From: Chryseobacterium suipulveris
Lineage (GTDB): Bacteria > Bacteroidota > Bacteroidia > Flavobacteriales > Weeksellaceae
DNA length: 64,000 nt
Reading direction: 5' to 3'
Assembly (NCBI RefSeq): GCF_022811685.1
Contig: NZ_CP094532.1
Coordinates: 459,501 to 523,500 of the forward strand
The notes beneath the pieces were generated by a model. It was not told the DNA's origin, did not search any database, and saw only the letters and a program-made list of their open reading frames with translations. Below, piece after piece: positions 43,088 through 51,658 of this stretch. Made by a program: the position numbers and the translations under genes. Every line of letters starts with the position of its first letter. Positions within the stretch are counted from its first letter, which is position 1.

Positions 43088-44353
43088 ATGGATCCAATTT
43101 TTGACCTGATCGAACAGGAAAGACAAAGACAGACTCACGGAATCGAGCTTATCGCCTCAGAAAATTTTGTTTCGGAAAATGTGATGAAAGCGATGGGAAG
43201 CGTCCTCACCAACAAATATGCGGAAGGTTACCCTGGAAGAAGATATTACGGAGGTTGCGAAGTAGTGGATGAAGTGGAAACTTTGGCAATTGAGCGTGCA
43301 AAACAACTTTTCGGAGTGGAGTACGCAAATGTACAGCCACATTCCGGTTCACAGGCAAATGCCGCGGTTTATCTGTCAGTTTTGAAACCAGGGGATTCAA
43401 TTCTAGGACTTGATCTTTCAATGGGAGGTCACCTTACCCATGGTTCTGCGGTGAATTTTTCGGGGATTCAGTATAATGCTAATTTTTATGGAGTTGATCG
43501 TGAAAGCGGACTGATTGATTACGAAGCAATGCACCACAAAGCACTTGAAGTAAAACCAAAAATGATTATTGCGGGTTATTCTGCCTATTCCAGAGATTTG
43601 GATTTCAAGAAATTCCGTGAAGTGGCAGATGAAGTGGGAGCGACGCTTTGGGCAGATATTGCGCATCCCGCAGGTTTGATGGCGAAAGGACTTTTGAGCA
43701 CACCGTTTGAACATTGCCACGTTGTAACTACAACGACACACAAAACACTGCGCGGACCAAGAGGCGGACTCATCATGATCGGAAAAGATTATGAAAATCC
43801 ATACGGACATAAAACTCCAAAAGGCGAAACCAAAATGATGAGCGCTGTAATCGACAGTGCTGTGTTTCCTGGGATTCAGGGTGGACCGCTGGAACATGTG
43901 ATTGCAGGAAAAGCCGTTGCTTTCGGTGAAGCGATTGACGGAAAGTTTGAAACTTACGCTAAACAAGTGATATCCAATGCAAGAGCTTTAGCAAAAGCAA
44001 TGATCGATAATGGTTTCAATATTGTGAGTGGTGGAACCGACAACCATTTGATGCTCGTGGATTTAAGGAATAAAAATGTCAACGGAAAAGAAACTGAAAA
44101 AGCATTGGTAAAAGCCGATATTACCTGCAACAAAAACATGGTCCCTTTTGACGATAAAACAGCGTTTACCACTTCGGGAATCCGTTTGGGAACCGCCGCC
44201 ATTACAACTCGCGGACTGAAAGAAGAAGATATGTCAACTATTGCGGGACTCATCAATGATGTGGTAATGAATATTAAAGATGATAATGTAATCACCGGAG
44301 TTCGCAAGAAAGTAAACGAATTGATGGATTCGCGGCCGCTGTTTCAATACTAA
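43088..44353 (+). CDS. glyA: Serine hydroxymethyltransferase
   Basis: PLP enzyme that interconverts serine and glycine while charging tetrahydrofolate; cytoplasmic. 421 residues, usual length. Seen: [39 protein letters not shown] at the N-terminus, [17 protein letters not shown], the region [16 protein letters not shown] (PLP lysine in THKT near residue 219), and [18 protein letters not shown]. It is followed by a hairpin and then recX. Confidence 0.97.
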   Translation: MDPIFDLIEQERQRQTHGIELIASENFVSENVMKAMGSVLTNKYAEGYPGRRYYGGCEVVDEVETLAIERAKQLFGVEYANVQPHSGSQANAAVYLSVLKPGDSILGLDLSMGGHLTHGSAVNFSGIQYNANFYGVDRESGLIDYEAMHHKALEVKPKMIIAGYSAYSRDLDFKKFREVADEVGATLWADIAHPAGLMAKGLLSTPFEHCHVVTTTTHKTLRGPRGGLIMIGKDYENPYGHKTPKGETKMMSAVIDSAVFPGIQGGPLEHVIAGKAVAFGEAIDGKFETYAKQVISNARALAKAMIDNGFNIVSGGTDNHLMLVDLRNKNVNGKETEKALVKADITCNKNMVPFDDKTAFTTSGIRLGTAAITTRGLKEEDMSTIAGLINDVVMNIKDDNVITGVRKKVNELMDSRPLFQY

Positions 44354-44359
44354 AAGAAT

Positions 44360-44388
44360 GGGGCGCGATAATCGCGTCCCAACTCTTT
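44360..44388 (+). terminator. Possible terminator after glyA
   Basis: Strong stem GGGGCGCGA (44360-44368) / TCGCGTCCC (44372-44380, one G:T) but a 3-nt loop and a weak tract (AACTCTTTT). Confidence 0.6.
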
Positions 44389-44415
44389 TGGCAACTTTTC
44401 TTTTTCGAATCAAGA

Positions 44416-44895
44416 ATGCTCCCAGAAAAAAAATCCTACACCTTTGCAGAAATCAAGCAGAAAATGGCAAACTACTGTGTTTACCAGGATCGCTGCCATC
44501 AGGAAGTGGAACAGAAATTGCTTGAGTTCCGCGTTATTCCCGAAGCTAGAGAGGAAATCCTGCTTTATTTGATGAAGGAGAACTATCTCAACGAGGAGCG
44601 GTTTACCAGAAGTTATATCCGTGGAAAATTCAAGATTAAGCAGTGGGGCAGAAACAAGATCAGGAACCATTTGCGTATGAAAGGAATTTCTGACAAGTTG
44701 ACTTCAAAATGTATGGATGAAATCGATGAAGGGGAGTACCAAAAGACCATCGTGAAGATCTATGAAGATTATGTTACGAGAATCCGCGGATTGAAGGAGT
44801 ATCAAAAAAGGGCAAAAACGATACGTTATCTGTTAGGTAGGGGATTCGAATATGACGTGATGCAGAATGTATTGTTAAATAATTCTTGCGAATGA
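44416..44895 (+). CDS. recX: Regulatory protein RecX
   Basis: Modulates RecA filaments. 159 residues, all helical, with the three-helix repeats seen in the family (CHQEVEQKLLEFRVIPEAREEILLYLMKENYLNEERFTRSYIRGKFKIKQWGRNKIRNHLRMKGI is the core block, residues 24-90 approx.). The YLNEERF and KIKQWG motifs are typical. recA is not adjacent in this window. Start ATG 44416; the next gene follows after 82 bp. Confidence 0.9.
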   Translation: MLPEKKSYTFAEIKQKMANYCVYQDRCHQEVEQKLLEFRVIPEAREEILLYLMKENYLNEERFTRSYIRGKFKIKQWGRNKIRNHLRMKGISDKLTSKCMDEIDEGEYQKTIVKIYEDYVTRIRGLKEYQKRAKTIRYLLGRGFEYDVMQNVLLNNSCE

Positions 44896-44977
44896 AAAAA
44901 AATTACAGTTATTTGAAATAAATTTAATTAATTTGCATGAAATATTACACTAAAATAATAACTATTAATAACTGGAT

Positions 44978-45631
44978 ATGAAGAAACCCATATTATTGTT
45001 AACAATTTTTCTCATGGTGATGGGTAATGCACAGGATTTTAAGTATGGAGTTACCGCAAATTTCCATAAGGGATCTATTGTCGGAGTTCATGACCGTTCG
45101 ATAGGGAAGTTTGGTGGAAACTTAGGGATGTTCTTTCAGTTTCCATTAGTGGATAACGATATCTTTGATTCTGCATGGCTTTATCTTGAACCGCATGTAG
45201 AATACAGTATGCAGGGTGAAAATGCGGAGGTTAAAAAAGATGTGTACGGACTGCAAAAATTTCATCACGACTATATTACAGGAACCGTATATGTGAAATA
45301 TTTTTTTAATAGTAAGGGATATAAAAAAGATTTCTTTGTTTTTGCGGGTCCTCAGATCCAGTTACTGGTGAGAGAAAACAGAAAAGTTGACCCAGAATAT
45401 GATCGTACCCACTATAAATATAATTTGGACGACAAGGTAAACAGTTTTGGGTACGGAGTATCCTTAGGTGCCGGCCTTAGAATCGATGACGAGATCGAGG
45501 CGTTCATTCGTTTTGATAGGGGATTTAGTAAGGTATATCCGAATAATGACCGAAACAATACCTATAACAGATTCTTAGGAATCGGTATTAACTATTATTT
45601 GCAGGATCTGTTTGAGAGAAGAACTTTCTAA
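44978..45631 (+). CDS. Outer-membrane beta-barrel protein
   Basis: A 217-residue porin-like protein. A signal peptide (MKKPILLLTIFLMVMGNAQ) is followed by alternating strands ending in a C-terminal aromatic-rich strand (FLGIGINYYLQDLFERRTF). It fits the general outer-membrane beta-barrel group of Bacteroidetes (FKYGVTANFHKGS, GYGVSLGAGLRIDDEIEAFIRFDRGFSKV). It lies directly upstream of the polysaccharide export genes, so a link to surface polysaccharide is possible, but its own promoter and separate spacing make this uncertain. Confidence 0.75.
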   Translation: MKKPILLLTIFLMVMGNAQDFKYGVTANFHKGSIVGVHDRSIGKFGGNLGMFFQFPLVDNDIFDSAWLYLEPHVEYSMQGENAEVKKDVYGLQKFHHDYITGTVYVKYFFNSKGYKKDFFVFAGPQIQLLVRENRKVDPEYDRTHYKYNLDDKVNSFGYGVSLGAGLRIDDEIEAFIRFDRGFSKVYPNNDRNNTYNRFLGIGINYYLQDLFERRTF

Positions 45632-45672
45632 TCAGATTCAATCAACAAAGATTTCAAAGTGTAATATTTTGA

Positions 45673-45680
45673 TACATTTG
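45673..45680 (+). promoter_or_regulatory. -7 promoter box of the polysaccharide export genes
   Basis: TACATTTG (TAnnTTTG) 19 nt before ATG 45700, the likely main promoter of the wza-wzc pair. Confidence 0.58.
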
Positions 45681-45699
45681 TAATCTTATTTAATAAAAA

Positions 45700-46506
45700 A
45701 TGAAAGAATACTTTAAGGTATTTATTATAATTTTCTTATGCTTACTCTCTTCCTGTAAACCTAAGGAAAATTTCGTCTATATGTCGAATGACAACTTCGA
45801 GAAAGAAGTTTCACAGGCAAAATATTCAGGGCTTCATATACAGGAGGGTGATGTGCTCCAGATCTTAGTTTCGGCTTTTGACGAGATTGCGGTCCGCCCC
45901 TTCAATGTTCGTACAATGCCCAGAACTTCCGATCCCTCTTCCGGTGCAGGGGGAAATATCAACCAGGCATCATCAGGTACTGAATACATTGTGAATTCCG
46001 ATGGCACCATCACGATGCCAGTTTTGGGACAGGTATTCTGTAAGGGAATGACGAAGCAGCAGTTGAAAGCAGATCTCGAAAATCGTTTGAAAAGATACCT
46101 GACCGATCCACTGGTGACCATCACGCTGACTAATTTCAATATCAGCATTTTGGGCGACGTGAAAAATCCTGGTCAAAAGACGAGTCCCACCGAAAAAATC
46201 AATATTTTCCAGGCAATTGCTTTAGCGGGAGATTTAAATGATTCTGCCAACCGAACCAACATTAAGCTGATCAGATACTCGGAGCAGGAACAGAAAGATA
46301 AAGTGGTTTCCCTCGATCTCTCCGAGGCGTCTATTGTCAATTCTCCTTATTACTATCTTCAGCAAAACGATATCCTTTACGTGGAGGCCGACAGAAATAA
46401 GCAGATTGCCGCAAACACCACCAACCCCAACCGAAACCTGATTATCCAACTCGGAGGAATCGCATTGGGTCTCGTAACATTAATTTTCAGTTTAACTCGC
46501 AAATAA
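45700..46506 (+). CDS. Polysaccharide export lipoprotein (Wza-like)
   Basis: Outer-membrane export channel for capsular or exopolysaccharide. 268 residues. Lipobox LSSC (Cys19) after a hydrophobic signal. Next the Poly_export domain (LHIQEGDVLQILVSAFDE..., EYIVNSDGTITMPVLGQVFCKGMTKQQL, residues 45-145) and a SLBB domain (ISILGDVKNPG, NIFQAIALAGDLN). A C-terminal hydrophobic segment (LIIQLGGIALGLVTLIFSL) forms an extra membrane anchor, common in Bacteroidetes members, in place of the Wza C-terminal helix. Start of the export pair; wzc begins 6 bp after it. Confidence 0.94.
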   Translation: MKEYFKVFIIIFLCLLSSCKPKENFVYMSNDNFEKEVSQAKYSGLHIQEGDVLQILVSAFDEIAVRPFNVRTMPRTSDPSSGAGGNINQASSGTEYIVNSDGTITMPVLGQVFCKGMTKQQLKADLENRLKRYLTDPLVTITLTNFNISILGDVKNPGQKTSPTEKINIFQAIALAGDLNDSANRTNIKLIRYSEQEQKDKVVSLDLSEASIVNSPYYYLQQNDILYVEADRNKQIAANTTNPNRNLIIQLGGIALGLVTLIFSLTRK

Positions 46507-46512
46507 TTTTTG

Positions 46513-48858
46513 ATGGAACTACTCGAAAGTTCGCTTCCGGCTCATAAACCAAAACCTGTTAACATCAAGAGAGTTATTCTGAAATACCTCCGCAAGTGGC
46601 CTTGGTTCCTGCTCAGTATGGCGGTTTTTTATACTGCCGCAAAAATCTATCTCCGGTATGTGGAGCCACAGTATTTCAGCAAAACCAATTTGATGGTTCA
46701 GCAAAGCAAGAATACCGCCTCCGCTTCAGCCCTTAACGATATGAAGAATTTGGGGATGGGCGTTAGTGGAAACAGTGAGCTGGAGGGAGAAACAGTGGTC
46801 ATTGTTTCAAAACCGATTCTGGGAAAAGTGGCAAAAAACCTTAATCTCGATGTAAGCTTTTTTGCGGTGGGAAAAATTAAGGAGGTTGAAATGTACGCCA
46901 ACGGACTCACTGGTAAAATCATCAAATTGTATAGTCCCAACAGCTTTAGTGGAGCCACTTATTTTCTTCATAGTGTCGGAAAGAATTCATATAAACTCAT
47001 AGACGAAAAAGGGTCGTCCAGTTTAACAATCCCTTTTGGCGTTCCGGCAAAATTACCTTTTGGTACCATCCAGATTGATATTGAGCCGGGAATGAAGCTC
47101 ACCTCGCCACTAAAAGTGATTTTCAAGAATATCAACAGGGTTTCGCGCGGTTTAGAAAACAGTATTACTGTAAATCTTCCACAGGGAAAAGGAATGCTCA
47201 TGGAGCTTTCCACAGTGGGGCCGGTTCCAAAAAAATCAGAAGATATCCTTAACGAGTTAACGAAGCAATATATCCTCGATGGGATCAACGATAAGAATCA
47301 GGAAGCCGAAGGTACTCAGGAATTCATCAACGACCGTCTTGCGATTATTACGGAAGACCTTTCAGGCATTGAAGGGCAAAAAGAAAACTTCAAAAGGCAG
47401 AACGGTATTGTAAACCTGGAACAGCAGGGGAGTATAAGTCTGGAAAACCTTAACGAAAACACCAAACAGATCCTGACTAACTCGATGGAACTGGAGTTGG
47501 TGAATGCCGTACTCTCCGCATCATCAGGTGAGCAGTTGCTGCCGACAGGTTTGGGTTTAAGTCCGGCGCTCGAAACAAATATTTCCGAGTACAATAATTT
47601 GGTTCTAACCAGAAATCGTGTGCTGAAGCAGGCAACGGGAGAAAACCCGGCAGTGATCGAATTCAATAAGCAGATTGCCGCAATGAAAAATCTCATACGC
47701 AAAAATCTCATTGAAGCCAGGGAAACCCTACAGCTCAAAATCGGACAGGCCAACGCGCAACTGAATTTGGCCAAAGGAAACATCAGCCGATATCCCACCC
47801 AGGAAAAAATATTCCGAAGCATCGACCGTCAACAGACTCTGAAAGAGCAGCTCTACCTCTATCTTCTACAAAAAAGAGAGGAAAATGCGATTACGCTTGC
47901 TGTGACTGCACCTAAGGCAAAAGTGGTTAATCCCGCCTTTACTACAGGGATTGTTCAGCCCAAATACGACCAGATTCTCTACGGATCTTTAGCGGCAGGT
48001 TTCCTGTTGCCGCTGCTTTTCTTCTACACAAGGAATATGCTCGATACCAAAGTTCATTCCCGGCAGCAGATCCTGTCACATATTCCGGATGCCTCAGTCA
48101 TCGCTGAAATTCCAGAAAATGACGAGGACTACGCCATTGTGAAACCGAATGATTTCTCTGTATTTGCGGAATCGTTTAGAATTTTGGGATCCAACCTGAA
48201 GTTCCTGCTGAAAACCAAGGCAACAGCAAACGGAGGAGTGGTATTGGTGACTTCCTCGGTTAAAGGAGAAGGGAAAACAACGATTTCAATGAATATCGCC
48301 TTGACTTTGGCTGGGAAAAACAAAGTTATTGTTATCGGTGCCGACATCCGTAATCCGCAGCTGCACCGTTTTGTGGAAGGAAAAAATATTGGACTGACCG
48401 ATTTTCTTATTTCAGACGAGACCGTGCCCGACAAGTGGATCGTCCATTCGAAGGTGAACGATAATCTTGATGTTCTTTTCAGCGGCCAGATCGCTCCAAA
48501 TCCAAATGACCTGCTCGATATGCAGAAGTTTGATGACATGATCGGGTATCTGAAAACAAAATATGAATTCATCATTCTCGACTCTGCACCGGTAATGCTC
48601 GTAAGCGACACGCTGCACTTAATCGAGAATGCGGATGTGGTGCTGTACGCCGTTAAGTCCGACTTTACCGAAAAAGAAATGATCGATTTTGCGGAAGGTT
48701 TCAAAGCCGACAACAATATCCGTAACATGGCATTTGTCTTAAATGGAGTAAAACCGGAAAATACCAGATACGGCAAAAAATATGGTTACGGCTATTATTC
48801 CTATACCCACGACGAAAAACCGCCACTATTGGAAAGGATGAAATTCTGGAAATGGTAG
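46513..48858 (+). CDS. Polysaccharide co-polymerase / tyrosine autokinase (Wzc-like)
   Basis: Inner-membrane protein of 781 residues that controls chain length and export. The N-terminal Wzz domain starts after a first membrane segment near residue 30; a long coiled-coil periplasmic part spans about 270-470; a second membrane segment (YGSLAAGFLLPLLFFYTRN) lies near residue 490; the cytoplasmic BY-kinase domain has Walker A SSVKGEGKTT (near 582), A' region VIVIGADIRNPQ, and Walker B FIILDSAPV. The C-terminal tyrosine cluster is RYGKKYGYGYYSYTHDE, the usual autophosphorylation tail. Start ATG 46513; the TTG at 46510 is an alternative. Confidence 0.95.
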   Translation: MELLESSLPAHKPKPVNIKRVILKYLRKWPWFLLSMAVFYTAAKIYLRYVEPQYFSKTNLMVQQSKNTASASALNDMKNLGMGVSGNSELEGETVVIVSKPILGKVAKNLNLDVSFFAVGKIKEVEMYANGLTGKIIKLYSPNSFSGATYFLHSVGKNSYKLIDEKGSSSLTIPFGVPAKLPFGTIQIDIEPGMKLTSPLKVIFKNINRVSRGLENSITVNLPQGKGMLMELSTVGPVPKKSEDILNELTKQYILDGINDKNQEAEGTQEFINDRLAIITEDLSGIEGQKENFKRQNGIVNLEQQGSISLENLNENTKQILTNSMELELVNAVLSASSGEQLLPTGLGLSPALETNISEYNNLVLTRNRVLKQATGENPAVIEFNKQIAAMKNLIRKNLIEARETLQLKIGQANAQLNLAKGNISRYPTQEKIFRSIDRQQTLKEQLYLYLLQKREENAITLAVTAPKAKVVNPAFTTGIVQPKYDQILYGSLAAGFLLPLLFFYTRNMLDTKVHSRQQILSHIPDASVIAEIPENDEDYAIVKPNDFSVFAESFRILGSNLKFLLKTKATANGGVVLVTSSVKGEGKTTISMNIALTLAGKNKVIVIGADIRNPQLHRFVEGKNIGLTDFLISDETVPDKWIVHSKVNDNLDVLFSGQIAPNPNDLLDMQKFDDMIGYLKTKYEFIILDSAPVMLVSDTLHLIENADVVLYAVKSDFTEKEMIDFAEGFKADNNIRNMAFVLNGVKPENTRYGKKYGYGYYSYTHDEKPPLLERMKFWKW

Positions 48859-49261
48859 GGAGTCCGAAGTCCGAAGTCGGAAGACCGAGATGCATGATGG
48901 AATGTGAGAAAATTTTCCTCCCCTGTCTGCCGACAAGGCAGGCTTTAGGGATGGGATAAAGAAAATTTTAGAACGAGTCCGAAGTCGGAAGTTCGAAGTG
49001 TCGGAGAGTGGGAGAGTGGGAGAGTTGGTGTGTAAGAGAGTTGGTGAGTAGGTGAACTGGAGAGTAGGGACAAATCGCGAAACCTAACGAAGTGGTTTGA
49101 CGAAGTCAATTGTCCAATCAAAAGAGTTGGTGAGTGATATGAAATTCCGAATTCCGAGTTGCGAGTTCTGAATCTTCAAACCTGAAACCTGAAACTTGAA
49201 ACTCGAAATTTCTTGGTAGTAATAATTAGGGAAACTTCAAACCCTCAAACTTCAAACTTCA
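48859..49261. repeat. Intergenic region with tandem GGAGAGT words
   Basis: No gene seen. Tandem words at 48995-49060 (GTGTCGGAGAGTGGGAGAGT and GAGAGTTGGTGAGTA). On the opposite strand this is the same word family as the segment between the two coding repeats at 51913-51967. AGTCCGAAGTCGGAAG words lie at 48860-48890 and 48975-49000, and ACCTGAAACTTGAAA words at 49178-49208. Confidence 0.75.
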
Positions 49262-50224
49262 ATGAACATACTTATTACCGGCGGTGCCGGATTTATCGGA
49301 TCCAATTTATGCGATTATTTTATTTCGAAAGGACATCAGATTACCTGTCTGGATAATTTTTCAACGGGGTTCCGTAACAATATCGAACATCTTTTAGAAA
49401 ACCCCAATTTTATTTTGATCGAAGGCGACATCCGCGATTTGGAAACCTGCCGGAAAGCGTGTGAAGGTCAGGACTATGTACTGCACCAAGCTGCGCTCGG
49501 CTCCGTTCCGCGCTCGATCAACGATCCCATTACCAGCAACGACGTAAATGTGGGTGGATTCCTGAATATGTTGGTGGCGGTACGTGACGCTAAAGTGAAA
49601 AGATTTATTTATGCGGCAAGTTCCTCCACTTACGGAGATTCCAAAACGCTTCCGAAAGTGGAGGACGTGATCGGAAAACCACTTTCGCCTTATGCTATCA
49701 CTAAGTATGTAAATGAACTGTACGCCGATGTTTTTAGCAAAACCTACGGAATGGAATGTATCGGACTGCGCTATTTCAATGTTTTTGGGAGAAGACAGAA
49801 TCCGAATGGCGCGTATGCAGCAGTGATTCCCAAGTTCGTCATTCAGCTCATGAACCACGAAAGTCCCGTAATCAATGGAGACGGAGAGTATTCCCGCGAC
49901 TTCACTTATATCGACAATGTCATCCAAATGAATGAACTGGCGATGCTGTCCGATAATCCCGAAGCGGTCAACCAAGTGTATAATACGGCAGTTGGCGACA
50001 GAACCACCATCAAGGATGTGGCTCAACTTTTAAAAGAATTTCTTTCAAAATATGATGAAAAAATCGGCGATGTGGAAATCAAGTACGGTCCGGTTCGTGC
50101 GGGAGACGTTCCCCATTCCAAAGCGAGTATCGAAAAAGCAGCAAGTTTATTGGGATATTCACCCAGTCACCGTTTCGCGGATGGATTGAAAGAAGCTGTA
50201 GATTGGTATTGGGAGCATTTGTAA
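49262..50224 (+). CDS. UDP-N-acetylglucosamine C4-epimerase (WbpP/TviC-like)
   Basis: Short-chain dehydrogenase that interconverts UDP-GlcNAc and UDP-GalNAc. 320 residues. Rossmann motif ITGGAGFIGSNL (residues 4-15), NFSTG, HQAALGSVPRSINDP (Ser-rich 120s loop), the catalytic pair SSSTYG and YAITKYVNE (YxxxK), and RYFNVFGRRQNPNGAYAAVIPKF, a signature of WbpP-type enzymes. Together with the dehydrogenase at 51659 it gives UDP-GalNAcA, a common capsule sugar. The order here is interrupted by the epimerase at 50310. Confidence 0.9.
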   Translation: MNILITGGAGFIGSNLCDYFISKGHQITCLDNFSTGFRNNIEHLLENPNFILIEGDIRDLETCRKACEGQDYVLHQAALGSVPRSINDPITSNDVNVGGFLNMLVAVRDAKVKRFIYAASSSTYGDSKTLPKVEDVIGKPLSPYAITKYVNELYADVFSKTYGMECIGLRYFNVFGRRQNPNGAYAAVIPKFVIQLMNHESPVINGDGEYSRDFTYIDNVIQMNELAMLSDNPEAVNQVYNTAVGDRTTIKDVAQLLKEFLSKYDEKIGDVEIKYGPVRAGDVPHSKASIEKAASLLGYSPSHRFADGLKEAVDWYWEHL

Positions 50225-50309
50225 TACCGAAGAAATCTTACAATTAGATTTTCTTTTCTTATTTTTGAAGGTGATCCAACAAAACAATATCAAATAACCG
50301 ATCCAACCC

Positions 50310-51443
50310 ATGAAGGAAAAAATATTAATTACCGGAGGAGCTGGATTCATTGGTTCTCATCTTGCGCTACATCTTTTGGAGCTGGGAAAAGAAATAGTGG
50401 TTCTTGATAATCTTTCACCTCAAATCCATGGGAACCCGGATGATTCTCCGCTTTATCAAAGCATAAAAGATAAAGTGGAATTTATTAATGGGGATGTTCG
50501 GAATTATGAGGATTGGGAAAAAGCGCTCGAAAATGTCCAAAAAGTGGTACATCTTGCAGCAGAAACTGGTACCGGGCAGAGTATGTATGAAATTCAGAAG
50601 TACATTGATGTCAATTGTGGTGGAACAGGGATTCTTCTTGATGTTCTCGCCAATCGAAAACATCAGGTTAGAAAAGTGGTCATTGCATCTTCGAGAGCGG
50701 TGTATGGAGAGGGAAAATACAGTTGTTCAATTCACGGGGTAGTGTTTCCCGAATCCAGAAAAGATGCAGATATGGCGAAAGGCGAATTTCAGCCAAAATG
50801 CCCGGAATGTAATGCGGACCTTCAAATGCTTCCCACCACCGAAGACTCAAAAATTCATCCCGCATCAGTTTACGGAATTACCAAGCAGTTTCAGGAACAG
50901 TCCGTTCTTAATGTTTGCGATGCTTTGGGAATTGACGCAATCGCGCTGCGTTACCAGAACGTGTATGGACCGGGACAGTCCCTCAAAAATCCATATACCG
51001 GTATTCTTTCCATTTTTTCCACCCAAATGCTGAACGGTAATCCTGTTACTATTTTTGAAGACGGAGAAGAAAGCAGGGATTTTGTCTATATTGACGATGT
51101 GGTCAGAATCACGGCAATGGCTCTGGATGATGGAAGAGTAGGGGAAAAGTGTTATAATGTAGGTTCGGGTAAGGCGACTTCGGTACTTGCAGTGGCTGAA
51201 AAACTGAAGAGTATTTACAACAGTGATGTCGAAATTAAGATCTCCGGAAATTACAGAATCGGTGATATTCGACATAATATTGCTTGTGTAGATCAGTTGA
51301 AGAACGACTTTAAAATTTCTCAATTGGTAAGTTTTGAAGAAGGGATTACTCATTTTGGGAACTGGGTAAAGCAACAGGAAATCCAAACGGATCTTTCTGA
51401 GCAGTCCATGATCGAATTGAGAGAAAAGGGACTTTATAAATAA
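50310..51443 (+). CDS. dTDP-L-rhamnose 4-epimerase-like SDR enzyme
   Basis: NAD-dependent epimerase of 377 residues. Rossmann motif ITGGAGFIGSHLA at the N-terminus; catalytic SSRAVYGEG and the Tyr-Lys pair VYGITKQFQE. A zinc-ribbon-like insertion with CPECNADLQMLPTTEDSKI follows the Cys in KYSCSIHG; this insertion is typical of dTDP-L-rhamnose 4-epimerases, which make dTDP-6-deoxy-L-talose. Other nucleotide-sugar epimerases cannot be excluded. The rmlABCD genes are not in this window. Gap to wbpP-like gene is 85 bp. Confidence 0.82.
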   Translation: MKEKILITGGAGFIGSHLALHLLELGKEIVVLDNLSPQIHGNPDDSPLYQSIKDKVEFINGDVRNYEDWEKALENVQKVVHLAAETGTGQSMYEIQKYIDVNCGGTGILLDVLANRKHQVRKVVIASSRAVYGEGKYSCSIHGVVFPESRKDADMAKGEFQPKCPECNADLQMLPTTEDSKIHPASVYGITKQFQEQSVLNVCDALGIDAIALRYQNVYGPGQSLKNPYTGILSIFSTQMLNGNPVTIFEDGEESRDFVYIDDVVRITAMALDDGRVGEKCYNVGSGKATSVLAVAEKLKSIYNSDVEIKISGNYRIGDIRHNIACVDQLKNDFKISQLVSFEEGITHFGNWVKQQEIQTDLSEQSMIELREKGLYK

Positions 51444-51601
51444 ACGAATGCAAAACATAATAAAAAAATATTGAACATTGCATTAATTATATCATGAAAG
51501 CATGGGAATAGATTCCTTTTCAAGGTGTTCTGTTGATAAAGTTCGGAAAAGCGGTTTCCAAATTTTAAGAATTATTTAAAACCACAAATCTAAAAATAGA
51601 A

Positions 51602-51609
51602 TATCTTTG
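51602..51609 (+). promoter_or_regulatory. Internal -7 promoter box before the UDP-GalNAc dehydrogenase gene
   Basis: TATCTTTG 49 nt before the GTG start at 51659; with the 215-bp gap it suggests a separate transcript for the distal part of the locus. Confidence 0.5.
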
Positions 51610-51658
51610 CAGGATAATCTTTAAAAATATTATTTTTTCTACTAAATCAGAAAACACA

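Noticed and set aside
48129..48776. Minus-strand open frame of 215 codons
   Set aside because: Antisense to the kinase domain of the Wzc-like gene; its Ser/Phe-rich translation is typical of a shadow frame.
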